The translations under genes and the position numbers were made by a program. The notes under the pieces are model-generated. The model was not told the DNA's origin, did no database searches, and saw nothing but the letters and a program-made list of their open reading frames with translations. From Gammaproteobacteria bacterium (lineage in GTDB: Bacteria; Pseudomonadota; Gammaproteobacteria; Chromatiales; Chromatiaceae), in contig JAGVUH010000483.1 in the NCBI GenBank assembly GCA_019136395.1, positions 1 to 7,695 of the forward strand: DNA of 7,695 nucleotides. Direction: 5' to 3'. Positions 1 to 5,900 of this stretch are shown one piece after another (the first letter of the stretch is position 1; each line of letters begins with the position of its first letter).

Positions 1-3000
1 CGGGGCCTCGGAAGTCAGGTCTCCGGCCCTTGGAGTCGCCGTGATCTTGGTTGTCAGCTCTACGGTATCTGGAGTCGGCGGTACATCAAGTATCTGCTCG
101 CTGGCCTTCGCGGTCTGGTCTTCGGCTGTCTGGAGCGGACGGGGTTGTCCGGTGACCCGCCCCACTGGCTTGGCGCCCTCCGGGGCCCCAGCCAGGGTGG
201 GGGCGTCCTCAGGGACTTGCCGCTCGGAAGCCGTCGGCCTTTCCGGGACTTCCGGTTGGTCAAGGACCACCAGCCGATCAGCGACCGCCGACCCCATGGC
301 GTCAACCTCGGCCGGGAGGGCTTCAGTCTCCTCTCTGGTTTGCGACTCCGCGCTGCCGCCCCGACCACGGCGACCGCGACCGCCGCGCCGACGACGAGAG
401 CGGGGCCGGCCCGTGGGCTCCTGTTCCGCCTCGCCCCCGGCGATCAGGATCTCCAGGTCCATCGCGTCCAGGGCGGCGACGGGCGATGGGCTGGTGGCCT
501 CGGCAACCGCGGCGCCGGTAGGGGCGGGCGAGGTCTCGGACGGGACTACCGCCCGTTCCTCCTGGGGCAGGGGGGTAATGGCGGCTGGGGTTTCGGGGCG
601 GGCCGGCGCGATGGGTGCCGTGGTGGAAGGGCCGGCCTCCCGGGAGGCGGGGGTGGGTTCCGCCTGGTCCTGGTATTTCGGGGCGGGTCGAGCGCTTTTG
701 CCAGGCGAGGCTGGGGCTGCTTCCGCCGGGATCAGGTCCCAGTCGAAGAAGTCGAGGTTTTCATCCTCGATAAACGGCGACGCCGTGACCGCCTCGGGAC
801 GATGCCCCTCGCCGTCGCGCCGCCCGCGGCCACGGCCACCGCGTCGACTGGAACGGCGTGAATCCCCGGGGGGCTCTCCCTCGGCCAGTTCGTCCTGGGC
901 TCCCGGCTGGCTGGGGGGTGGCGCGAGGGCGGGACTTGTCTCGGCGGAGGGGGTGACTGACGCGGGCGACCGGGGGGCGGGGGGGCTGAGGAGCGGACGG
1001 GGTCCGAAGTCTCCCCCGCGCCGGGGTTCCTCCCGGCCGCGATCGGCCCGGGGGACTTCTTCGCGCCGAACCGGTTCCTCCAGGGTCTCATCGCGCGCGG
1101 TCGCCGGGGGCTGAGGCTCCTCCCGCCGGGGCTCTTCACGCCGGGGCTCGTCGCGTCGCGCCTCGCCGCGTCGTGGTTCCTCGCGCCGGGTCTCCTCCCG
1201 GCGACTCTCCTCGCGCCGGCCGCCCTCGCGTCCGGCCTCTTCCCGACGCGATTCCTCCCGTCGCCCTCCCTCCCGTGCCGGTTCTTCCTGACGGCCGTCC
1301 TCGCGCCGACCGGGCTCGCGTCCGCCATCCTCCCGGCGGGAGGTATCTCGCCGCCCCTCGGGACGCCGGGCATCCTCGCGCCGGGACTCTTCCCGACGGG
1401 GCTCCTCCCGCCGGATTTCCTCCCGACGCGGCTCCTCACGCCGCGCTTCCTCCCGTCGGGCCTCGTCGCGGCGGGGTGATTCCTCCCGCCGGGGTTCCTC
1501 GCGGCGGCTGGGCTGGCGCCCGGTGCCCGGGCGGCTGGCCTCACGCGGCTCGCCCCCGGTGGGCCTGGTCGCCGTACTCCGCGCTTCCTGCGGGCGGGGC
1601 TCAGCCTGGCGCTGCTCCGGGGCGGGGCGGACGGGTCGGGAGCGGCGCGCGGGTTCCGCCTGGGGCGATTGGGCCGGAGGCGCCGGTTCTTCCGCATGCC
1701 GGGGGGCGAAGAGGGTGGTCCAGAGGCGCTTGAGCAGGCTCTCCGGTTGGCGTTCCTGGGCTGGCTGGGATGGGGCGGGGGGCTGGGGTTCAGGGCGCCG
1801 GGGTGGCGGCGCCGGCTCCCGGGGGGCGGTCTGCTTGATCGCCGGCTCCTCGGTGCGCACCGGTTCGGCGGCTCGCGCCAGGTCCAGGGGCCGCTCCTCC
1901 GCCCGGGTCACCAGTTGATAGCTGGGCTGTTCGACCGCCAGCCGCTCGGTGTCCTGGGTCCGAATACGTTCGATGCGGAAGTCCGGGGTGTCGAGGTGTG
2001 GATTGGGGACCAGCAGGACGCTGACCCGCTGGCGCTGCTCGATGCCGAGAATGGCATTGCGCTTCTCGTTGAGGAGGAAGGTGGCCACGTCCACCGGCAG
2101 CTCCGCCAGGATGCGCTCGGTGTTCTCCTTCATCGCCTCCTCTTCCAGGATGCGCAGGATGGACAGCGCCAGGGACTCGACGCCGCGGATGGTCCCCTGG
2201 CCCTTGCAGCGCGGGCAGACGAGCTGGCTGGACTCGCCCAGGGAGGGGCGCAGGCGCTGGCGCGACATCTCCATCAGGCCGAAGCGGGAGATGCGCCCGA
2301 GCTGGACCCGGGCCCGGTCCTGCTTCATGGCATCCCGCAACCGGTTCTCCACCTCGCGCTGGTTGCGCGCCGGGGTCATGTCGATAAAGTCGATGACGAA
2401 GAGCCCGCCCAGGTCGCGCAGCCGCAACTGACGGGCGATCTCGTCGGCGGCCTCCAGATTGGTGTTGAGGGCCGTTTCCTCGATATCGGCACCCTTGGTG
2501 GCCCGCGCTGAGTTGATGTCGATGGAGGTCAGGGCCTCGGTGTGGTCGATAACGATGGAGCCGCCGGAGGGCAGCCGCACCTCGCGCTGGAAGGCCGACT
2601 CGATCTGGCTCTCGATCTGGTAGCGGGTGAAGAGCGGCACCTCGTCGTCGTAGAGCCGCAGCTTGCGCAGGTTGTGGGGCATGACCTGGCGGATGAAGGC
2701 CTCGGCCTTCTCGTACATCTTGCGGTCGTCGACCACGATCTCGCCGATGTCGGTGCGCAGGTGGTCGCGGATGGAGCGGATGATGACGTCGCTTTCCTGG
2801 TAGATCAGGAAGGGCGCCTTGCGCTCGGTGGCGGATTGCTCAATGGCGGTCCAGAGTTGGGTGAGGTAGTTGAGGTCCCACTGCAACTCCTCGACGCTCT
2901 TGCCCACCCCGGCGGTGCGCACGATGAGCCCCATGTTCTCGGGGATCTCGAGCTGGCTCATGGCGTCGCGCAGTTCGGAGCGGTCATTACCCTCGATGCG

Positions 3001-3426
3001 CCGCGAGACGCCCCCCGCGCGGGGGTTGTTGGGCATGAGCACCAGGTAGCGCCCGGCCAGGGAGACGAAGGTGGTGAGGGCGGCACCCTTGTTGCCGCGT
3101 TCCTCCTTATCGATCTGGACGATGACCTCGCGACCCTCGCTCAGGGCGTCCTTGATGTTGACCTTGGACCCGGGCTTGTTGGCCTCGTCGCTGAAGTAGC
3201 CCCGGGCGATCTCCTTGAGGGGGAGGAAGCCATGGCGCTCGGCGCCATAGTCGACGAAGGCCGCCTCCAGGCTGGGCTCGACGCGGGTGATGGAGCCTTT
3301 GTAGATATTGGCCTTTTTCTGTTCGCGTCCCGGGGATTCGATATCCAGGTTGAAGAGTTTCTGGCCATCGACGATGGCCACCCGCAACTCTTCCGGCTGA
3401 GTTGCGTTGATCAGCATTCTTTTCAT
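1..3426 (-). CDS. rne: Ribonuclease E, 3' end truncated by window edge
   Basis: This is the endoribonuclease that starts mRNA decay and processes rRNA and tRNA precursors; in relatives it scaffolds the RNA degradosome at the inner membrane. The start is ATG at 3426, giving [10 protein letters not shown] as in E. coli. The catalytic half is complete: an S1 domain (about residues 38-120, [20 protein letters not shown]), the 5' monophosphate sensor ([11 protein letters not shown]170/T171), the DNase I-like site with Mg-binding Asp 303 ([10 protein letters not shown], codon at 2518-2520) and Asp 346 (FVIDFIDM, 2389-2391), and the zinc-link cysteines 404 and 407 (CPRC, 2206-2217). Catalytic and zinc residue numbers match E. 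coli exactly. From about residue 500 the tail is low-complexity: a membrane-anchor-like helix, an RREEx pentad array and two RGG boxes. The frame stays open to base 1, so at least 1,142 codons are present against 1,061 residues in E. coli. I recognise no RhlB, enolase or PNPase site. Identity is certain; tail function is inference. Confidence 0.97.
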   Translation of the reverse strand, partial: MKRMLINATQPEELRVAIVDGQKLFNLDIESPGREQKKANIYKGSITRVEPSLEAAFVDYGAERHGFLPLKEIARGYFSDEANKPGSKVNIKDALSEGREVIVQIDKEERGNKGAALTTFVSLAGRYLVLMPNNPRAGGVSRRIEGNDRSELRDAMSQLEIPENMGLIVRTAGVGKSVEELQWDLNYLTQLWTAIEQSATERKAPFLIYQESDVIIRSIRDHLRTDIGEIVVDDRKMYEKAEAFIRQVMPHNLRKLRLYDDEVPLFTRYQIESQIESAFQREVRLPSGGSIVIDHTEALTSIDINSARATKGADIEETALNTNLEAADEIARQLRLRDLGGLFVIDFIDMTPARNQREVENRLRDAMKQDRARVQLGRISRFGLMEMSRQRLRPSLGESSQLVCPRCKGQGTIRGVESLALSILRILEEEAMKENTERILAELPVDVATFLLNEKRNAILGIEQRQRVSVLLVPNPHLDTPDFRIERIRTQDTERLAVEQPSYQLVTRAEERPLDLARAAEPVRTEEPAIKQTAPREPAPPPRRPEPQPPAPSQPAQERQPESLLKRLWTTLFAPRHAEEPAPPAQSPQAEPARRSRPVRPAPEQRQAEPRPQEARSTATRPTGGEPREASRPGTGRQPSRREEPRREESPRRDEARREEARREEPRREEIRREEPRREESRREDARRPEGRRDTSRREDGGREPGRREDGRQEEPAREGGRREESRREEAGREGGRREESRREETRREEPRRGEARRDEPRREEPRREEPQPPATARDETLEEPVRREEVPRADRGREEPRRGGDFGPRPLLSPPAPRSPASVTPSAETSPALAPPPSQPGAQDELAEGEPPGDSRRSSRRGGRGRGRRDGEGHRPEAVTASPFIEDENLDFFDWDLIPAEAAPASPGKSARPAPKYQDQAEPTPASREAGPSTTAPIAPARPETPAAITPLPQEERAVVPSETSPAPTGAAVAEATSPSPVAALDAMDLEILIAGGEAEQEPTGRPRSRRRRGGRGRRGRGGSAESQTREETEALPAEVDAMGSAVADRLVVLDQPEVPERPTASERQVPEDAPTLAGAPEGAKPVGRVTGQPRPLQTAEDQTAKASEQILDVPPTPDTVELTTKITATPRAGDLTSEAP
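355..408 (-). other. Second RGG/arginine-rich box of the RNase E tail
   Basis: The codons read [18 protein letters not shown] (about residues 1007-1023). It shares the RRGGRGR core with the first box about 450 bp away. A short hydrophobic-acidic stretch ([15 protein letters not shown], about residues 982-996) lies just N-terminal to it. RNA binding is inferred from composition. Confidence 0.6.
721..780 (-). other. Acidic-aromatic microdomain in the RNase E tail
   Basis: The codons read [20 protein letters not shown] (about residues 882-901), directly after the first RGG box. With two Phe in a row, a Trp, three further hydrophobics and seven acidic residues, it is an ordered-looking island in a tail otherwise made of Pro, Ala, Arg, Glu and Ser. 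In other RNase E tails, short conserved islands of this sort are docking sites for degradosome partners. I cannot name a partner here. Confidence 0.45.
817..858 (-). other. First RGG/arginine-rich box of the RNase E tail
   Basis: The codons read [14 protein letters not shown] (about residues 856-869), a strongly basic Arg-Gly cluster with no acidic residues. It differs sharply from the charge-balanced RREEx array upstream. Such boxes commonly bind RNA in RNase E tails and in other RNA-associated proteins. RNA binding is inferred from composition. Confidence 0.6.
1117..1506 (-). repeat. In-frame 15-bp repeat array coding RREEx pentapeptides in RNase E
   Basis: About 26 near-tandem copies of a 15-bp unit encode [25 protein letters not shown] and similar pentads across residues 641-770. 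The first and last thirds are the most regular. The middle has diverged ([29 protein letters not shown]), with one unit shortened to four residues and one extra Pro. Arg and Glu/Asp nearly balance, so the segment is a polyampholyte. Synonymous positions vary between copies (cgg, cgc, cgt, cga; gag, gaa), so the array is not freshly amplified, or amino-acid-level selection keeps the pattern. It lies just after the membrane-anchor segment, roughly where E. coli RNase E has its arginine-rich RNA-binding region. Confidence 0.9.
1702..1743 (-). other. Membrane-targeting helix of RNase E (segment A-like)
   Basis: Codons for about residues 562-575 read [14 protein letters not shown]. This is the only clearly amphipathic stretch after the catalytic half: Leu, Trp and Phe on one face and Lys/Arg on the other, inside a Pro/Glu-rich linker. 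It occupies nearly the same place as the E. coli membrane-targeting sequence (about residues 565-585, which contains LLSRFFGALKALF). By analogy it should dock RNase E on the inner membrane. This rests on position and pattern, not on close identity. Confidence 0.7.
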
Positions 3427-3463
3427 TCGTTGTCTCGTAACCGGGCGCGCCGTCCAACCCGGG

Positions 3464-3509
3464 CCGTGCCGGCCGGTTGTCACCCCGGGGGGCGCATGGG
3501 CAGGCACGG
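3464..3509 (-). promoter_or_regulatory. Possible stem-loop in the rne leader
   Basis: CCGTGCC at 3464-3470 and GGCACGG at 3503-3509 are perfect 7-bp inverted repeats around a 32-nt GC-rich loop that contains its own CCCCGGGG palindrome. In the rne transcript this hairpin would end about 38 nt before the start codon, close enough to affect translation or serve as an RNase E feedback site. Inverted repeats arise easily at this GC content, so confidence is low. Confidence 0.3.
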
Positions 3510-3544
3510 TACCGGCTTCGCCTCCCGGGTCCCGACCCCGAGAA

Positions 3545-3563
3545 GGGGTGGGCGGGGCGGGGG
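3545..3563 (+). promoter_or_regulatory. G-quadruplex motif in the rne leader region
   Basis: The plus strand reads GGGGTGGGCGGGGCGGGGG: four G-runs of three or more, joined by single-base loops, the pattern associated with the most stable parallel quadruplexes. The plus strand is the template for rne, and the motif lies about 120 bp upstream of its start codon. It could impede transcription of the leader; the rne leader RNA itself would be C-rich here. The motif is directly visible; any function is inference. Confidence 0.5.
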
Positions 3564-3999
3564 CGCGGACAGGCGCGCGTGTAACCTCGTTTCGCGGTGT
3601 CCTTCGGGCACCACGCGCAAGGGTCCCGCGCTGCCAGGAAGGGCGGGGCGCTGGACCGGGGCAATCAGGTCATCGGCTGGCGGTTGATCCGGTGGGAAGC
3701 GGGACCGCCGCGATGCGCCGGGCCGTCTCGGTGTACAATCCGCGGCCGCTTGAGGATAGGGACGCCGCTGTCAAGCGCAAGGGGCCAGGCCGACGAGGAG
3801 GATGTCGGGGCGCCGTGGGACTGGAACGGAGGGCGGCTCGTGGATAATCGCCCGAAAAATCATCACTTGCATCATCCGGCCGGGCCCTCGGCACCGGGGA
3901 GGAGCAAGTCGCCAATGGTAACAGCGAACCCCAATCGCGGCAATCGAATCAAGGCCATGCAGCAACATTTCCCCGCTTTGGGTTGTCCCCTGACTGACC

Positions 4000-4977
4000 A
4001 TGCCCGGTGAGGTGGCGAGCCCGGGGGTCCAATTCGTGCCCGTGCCGACCGCGGCGGTGGGTCAGCGGATCGACAATTTCCTTCTGGCGCGTCTCAAGGG
4101 CGTCCCACGCAGTCACATCTACCGCATCCTGCGCAGCGGCGAGGTGCGGGTCAACAAGGGGCGGGTCCAGTCGGATTACCGGCTGCGGGATGGGGATCTG
4201 GTGCGCATCCCCCCCGTGCGGCAGGCGGAGCCGCGGGAGCCGGGTCTGGCCCCGCCCGCGCTGCTGCGGGGTCTGGAGGCGGCCATCCTTTTCGAGGACG
4301 AGCGCCTGCTGGCCATCGACAAGCCCGCCGGGCTGGCGGTCCACGGCGGCAGCGGTCTCAGCTTCGGGCTGATCGAGGCCATGCGTCAGCTTCGCCCCGG
4401 CATGGAGCTGGAACTGGTCCACCGGCTTGACCGCGACACCTCCGGCTGCCTGCTCCTGGCCAAACGAACCAGTACCTTGCGCGATCTGCACCGGCTGATC
4501 CGCGATCAGGCCGTCGACAAGCGCTATCTGGCCCTCCTCACCCGCCCACTGCCGCGGGCCGAGCTGACGGTGCATGCCCCCCTGCGCAAAAACACCCTCA
4601 AGAGCGGGGAGCGGGTGGTCCGCGTCGACCGGGCCGAGGGAAAGCCATCGCGCACCCGCTTCCGCCGCTTGCGGGCCTATCCGGGGCCAGGCGGGGTTCT
4701 GGAACTGGTCGAGGCCCGCCTGGTCACCGGCCGCACCCACCAGATCCGCGTCCATGCCGCCCATCTGGGCGCGCCCATCGCCGGGGATGAGAAATATGGC
4801 GACGAGCTCATCAACCAGGCCCTGCGCCCGCTGGGGCTGCGGCGACTCTTCCTCCATGCCGCCGACCTGAGCCTCCAGCCCGCGCACCTCCCTGGGCCCC
4901 TGCGGCTCCAGGCCCCGCTGCCTGCGGACCTCCAGGCCTTGCTGGCCAGGCTGGAGGAAATGGCTAAGAAGGAGTAA
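4000..4977 (+). CDS. rluC: 23S rRNA pseudouridine synthase RluC
   Basis: RluC converts uridines 955, 2504 and 2580 of 23S rRNA to pseudouridine (E. coli numbering). The 325-residue product has an N-terminal S4 RNA-binding domain (about residues 20-80: GQRIDNFL, then YRILRSGEVRVNKGR and RIPPVR, very close to E. coli RluC). The RluA-type catalytic domain follows, with HRLDRDTSG at 141-149, catalytic Asp 144, and GRTHQIRVH at 244-252. E. coli RluC has 319 residues, so this is full length. The ATG at 4000 puts GQRIDNF at residue 21, about where E. coli has it, which supports this start although no clear Shine-Dalgarno precedes it. The gene is divergent from rne, a conserved pairing in gammaproteobacteria. 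The rRNA positions come from the family; the S4 domain and neighbourhood separate it from RluD and RluA. Confidence 0.95.
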   Translation: MPGEVASPGVQFVPVPTAAVGQRIDNFLLARLKGVPRSHIYRILRSGEVRVNKGRVQSDYRLRDGDLVRIPPVRQAEPREPGLAPPALLRGLEAAILFEDERLLAIDKPAGLAVHGGSGLSFGLIEAMRQLRPGMELELVHRLDRDTSGCLLLAKRTSTLRDLHRLIRDQAVDKRYLALLTRPLPRAELTVHAPLRKNTLKSGERVVRVDRAEGKPSRTRFRRLRAYPGPGGVLELVEARLVTGRTHQIRVHAAHLGAPIAGDEKYGDELINQALRPLGLRRLFLHAADLSLQPAHLPGPLRLQAPLPADLQALLARLEEMAKKE

Positions 4978-5228
4978 GGTATAGCCCTTGTCAGGGATTG
5001 AGTCAGGCATGGCCCGGTCTCTGGCGGGCGCTTGACAATTAAACTTATTATTATCAATAAGATATTGATGTCATACCGGTCCCGGTCTGGCGTGCACCGT
5101 CCCCGATATCTTGCTCGGGCCCCCGCGTCTCGCTCCCCCGCCGCTGCTGATTAGCACGCTTCTTGCTTGATACTTGCTTCAGTACAGGTCATCCCCGACC
5201 ATCGTCCGCTAGCCATTCTCCAGGTGCC
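4978..5228. promoter_or_regulatory. Intergenic gap with AT-rich island between rluC and the HAD gene
   Basis: No gene is seen here. A stretch at about 5031-5075 is strikingly AT-rich against GC-rich surroundings. It starts with TTGACA (5032-5037), a perfect -35 hexamer, but no good -10 follows at 16-18 bp. It contains the perfect palindrome ATCAATA-AGA-TATTGAT (5053-5069). Its minus strand holds CATCAA-TATC-TTA, one base off the IHF consensus WATCAANNNNTTR. CCCGGTCTCTGGCG (5013-5026) and CCCGGTCTGGCG (5081-5092) flank the island as imperfect direct repeats. Nearer the HAD gene, CTTGCTT occurs at 5162-5168 and 5173-5179, 11 bp apart. A GCCCG/CGGGC stem (5012-5029) lacks a T-run, so it is a poor terminator. 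Confidence 0.5.
5053..5069. promoter_or_regulatory. Perfect 17-bp palindrome, possible protein-binding site
   Basis: ATCAATAAGATATTGAT has perfect 7-bp arms around AGA. The half-sites point opposite to an FNR/ANR box (TTGAT-N4-ATCAA), so it is not one. It does not fit a Fur box well. An overlapping near-match to IHF is the closest known pattern. The regulator, if any, is unknown. Confidence 0.4.
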
Positions 5229-5888
5229 ATGTCCTTCAAACTGCTTGTCTTCGATTGGGACGGAACCCTCATGGACTCCGAGGCCCGCATCGTGGCCTGC
5301 ATCCAGTCCGCCTTCGCCGATCTGGGGGAGATGCCCCCCCCGCGCGAGGTCGCCCGGGAGGTGATCGGGCTCGGCCTGGAGGAGGCCATGACCATGCTCT
5401 GGCCGGATGGCAGCGTCCTGCAGCGGCGTGAACTGGTCGATCGCTACCGCTTCCACTTTCTCGGTGGCAGCGAGGGTTCCTCCAGCCTCTTTCCCGGTGC
5501 CCGGGAACTGATCGAGGATCTCAACCAGCGGGGCCTGCTGCTGGCGGTGGCCACCGGCAAGAGCCGTCGCGGTCTGGAGTCCGCCCTGGCCAGTACCGGG
5601 CTGCGCGGTCACTTCCACGCCACCCGCTGCGCCGACGAGACCTATTCCAAGCCCCACCCGGAGATGCTGTTGCAGGTCATGGATGAACTGGGGGCCCACC
5701 GGTCCGAGACCCTGATGATCGGGGACACGGAGTACGACATGGAGATGGCCCGCAACGCCGGGGTGGCCGCCCTGGGGGTGGCCTATGGTGTCCACGGTCT
5801 GGAGCGGTTGCTGCGTCACGGACCCGTCGATTGCGTCCATGCCTTCGAGGAACTTAGGGACTGGCTGGAGCGGAACCTGGAGCCCTAA
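5229..5888 (+). CDS. HAD-superfamily (subfamily IA, Gph-like) phosphatase
   Basis: This is a probable cytoplasmic Mg-dependent phosphomonoesterase of 219 residues, typical of phosphoglycolate phosphatase-like HAD-IA proteins. All four motifs are present: motif I VFDWDGT with nucleophile Asp 9 and acid/base Asp 11; motif II VATGKS with Thr 109; motif III SKPHPEML with Lys 141; motif IV MIGDTEYDMEMA with Asp 166 and Asp 170. A helical cap lies between motifs I and II (about residues 15-90). The frame extends upstream to a TTG at 5163, but the ATG at 5229 is chosen because MSFKLLVFDWDGTL is the usual family N-terminus and AGG lies 4 bp upstream. As I recall, Pseudomonas also has a HAD gene just after rluC. 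The natural substrate cannot be read from sequence; phosphoglycolate or another small sugar phosphate is possible. It follows rluC in the same direction but 251 bp away, so it may have its own promoter. Confidence 0.92.
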   Translation: MSFKLLVFDWDGTLMDSEARIVACIQSAFADLGEMPPPREVAREVIGLGLEEAMTMLWPDGSVLQRRELVDRYRFHFLGGSEGSSSLFPGARELIEDLNQRGLLLAVATGKSRRGLESALASTGLRGHFHATRCADETYSKPHPEMLLQVMDELGAHRSETLMIGDTEYDMEMARNAGVAALGVAYGVHGLERLLRHGPVDCVHAFEELRDWLERNLEP

Positions 5889-5900
5889 ACCCGACCCCGC

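Larger units (their letters stand above)
3427..3999. promoter_or_regulatory. Divergent rne-rluC intergenic region, with rne leader
   Basis: These 573 bp separate divergent start codons. Short frames cross them, but none resembles a gene. A long gap fits a long rne 5' untranslated leader; in E. coli that leader is about 360 nt and carries hairpins through which RNase E controls its own message. The rne start is preceded by ACGAG about 8 nt upstream, a weak ribosome site. rluC has no clear Shine-Dalgarno. A -10-like TACAAT facing rluC lies at 3734-3739 without a recognisable -35. A weak rne-facing pair, TTGCGC (3780-3775) and TATCCT (3758-3753) 16 nt apart, is also possible. Neither promoter is secure. 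The region holds a G-quadruplex motif and two 7-bp inverted repeats. Confidence 0.6.

Noticed and set aside
1117..1506. CRISPR-like array suggested by the short regular repeats
   Set aside because: The 15-bp units are contiguous with no unique spacers and stay in frame with rne, so this is a coding repeat.
41..1918. Several long open frames on the plus strand and in other minus frames over the rne tail (including 41-1114, 145-861, 732-1697, 1173-1733)
   Set aside because: They overlap the continuous rne frame, have low-complexity Arg/Gly/Pro/Ser compositions and match no family I recognise. Stop codons are rare in such GC-rich repeats.
2542..3687. 381-residue open frame on the plus strand antisense to the rne catalytic half
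   Set aside because: It is a mirror of well-conserved rne codons and has no recognisable domain. The rne frame explains the conservation.
3407..4010. Short open frames in the rne-rluC gap on both strands
   Set aside because: Overlapping frames, no convincing start or ribosome site, biased composition and no similarity to known proteins.
4985..4996. CCCT-TGTC-AGGG hairpin after rluC as a terminator
   Set aside because: A 4-bp stem without a T-run is too weak to support.
3949..5010. 353-residue open frame on the minus strand over rluC
   Set aside because: It is antisense to all of rluC, whose S4 and catalytic motifs are unmistakable.
5032..5061. TTGACA as the -35 of a sigma-70 promoter for the HAD gene
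   Set aside because: At 16-18 bp spacing the -10 positions read TCAATA, CAATAA or AATAAG, all poor matches; kept only as a note in the intergenic entry.
5163..5228. TTG-started 22-residue N-terminal extension of the HAD protein
   Set aside because: The ATG at 5229 gives the canonical family N-terminus, and the extension has no conserved character.
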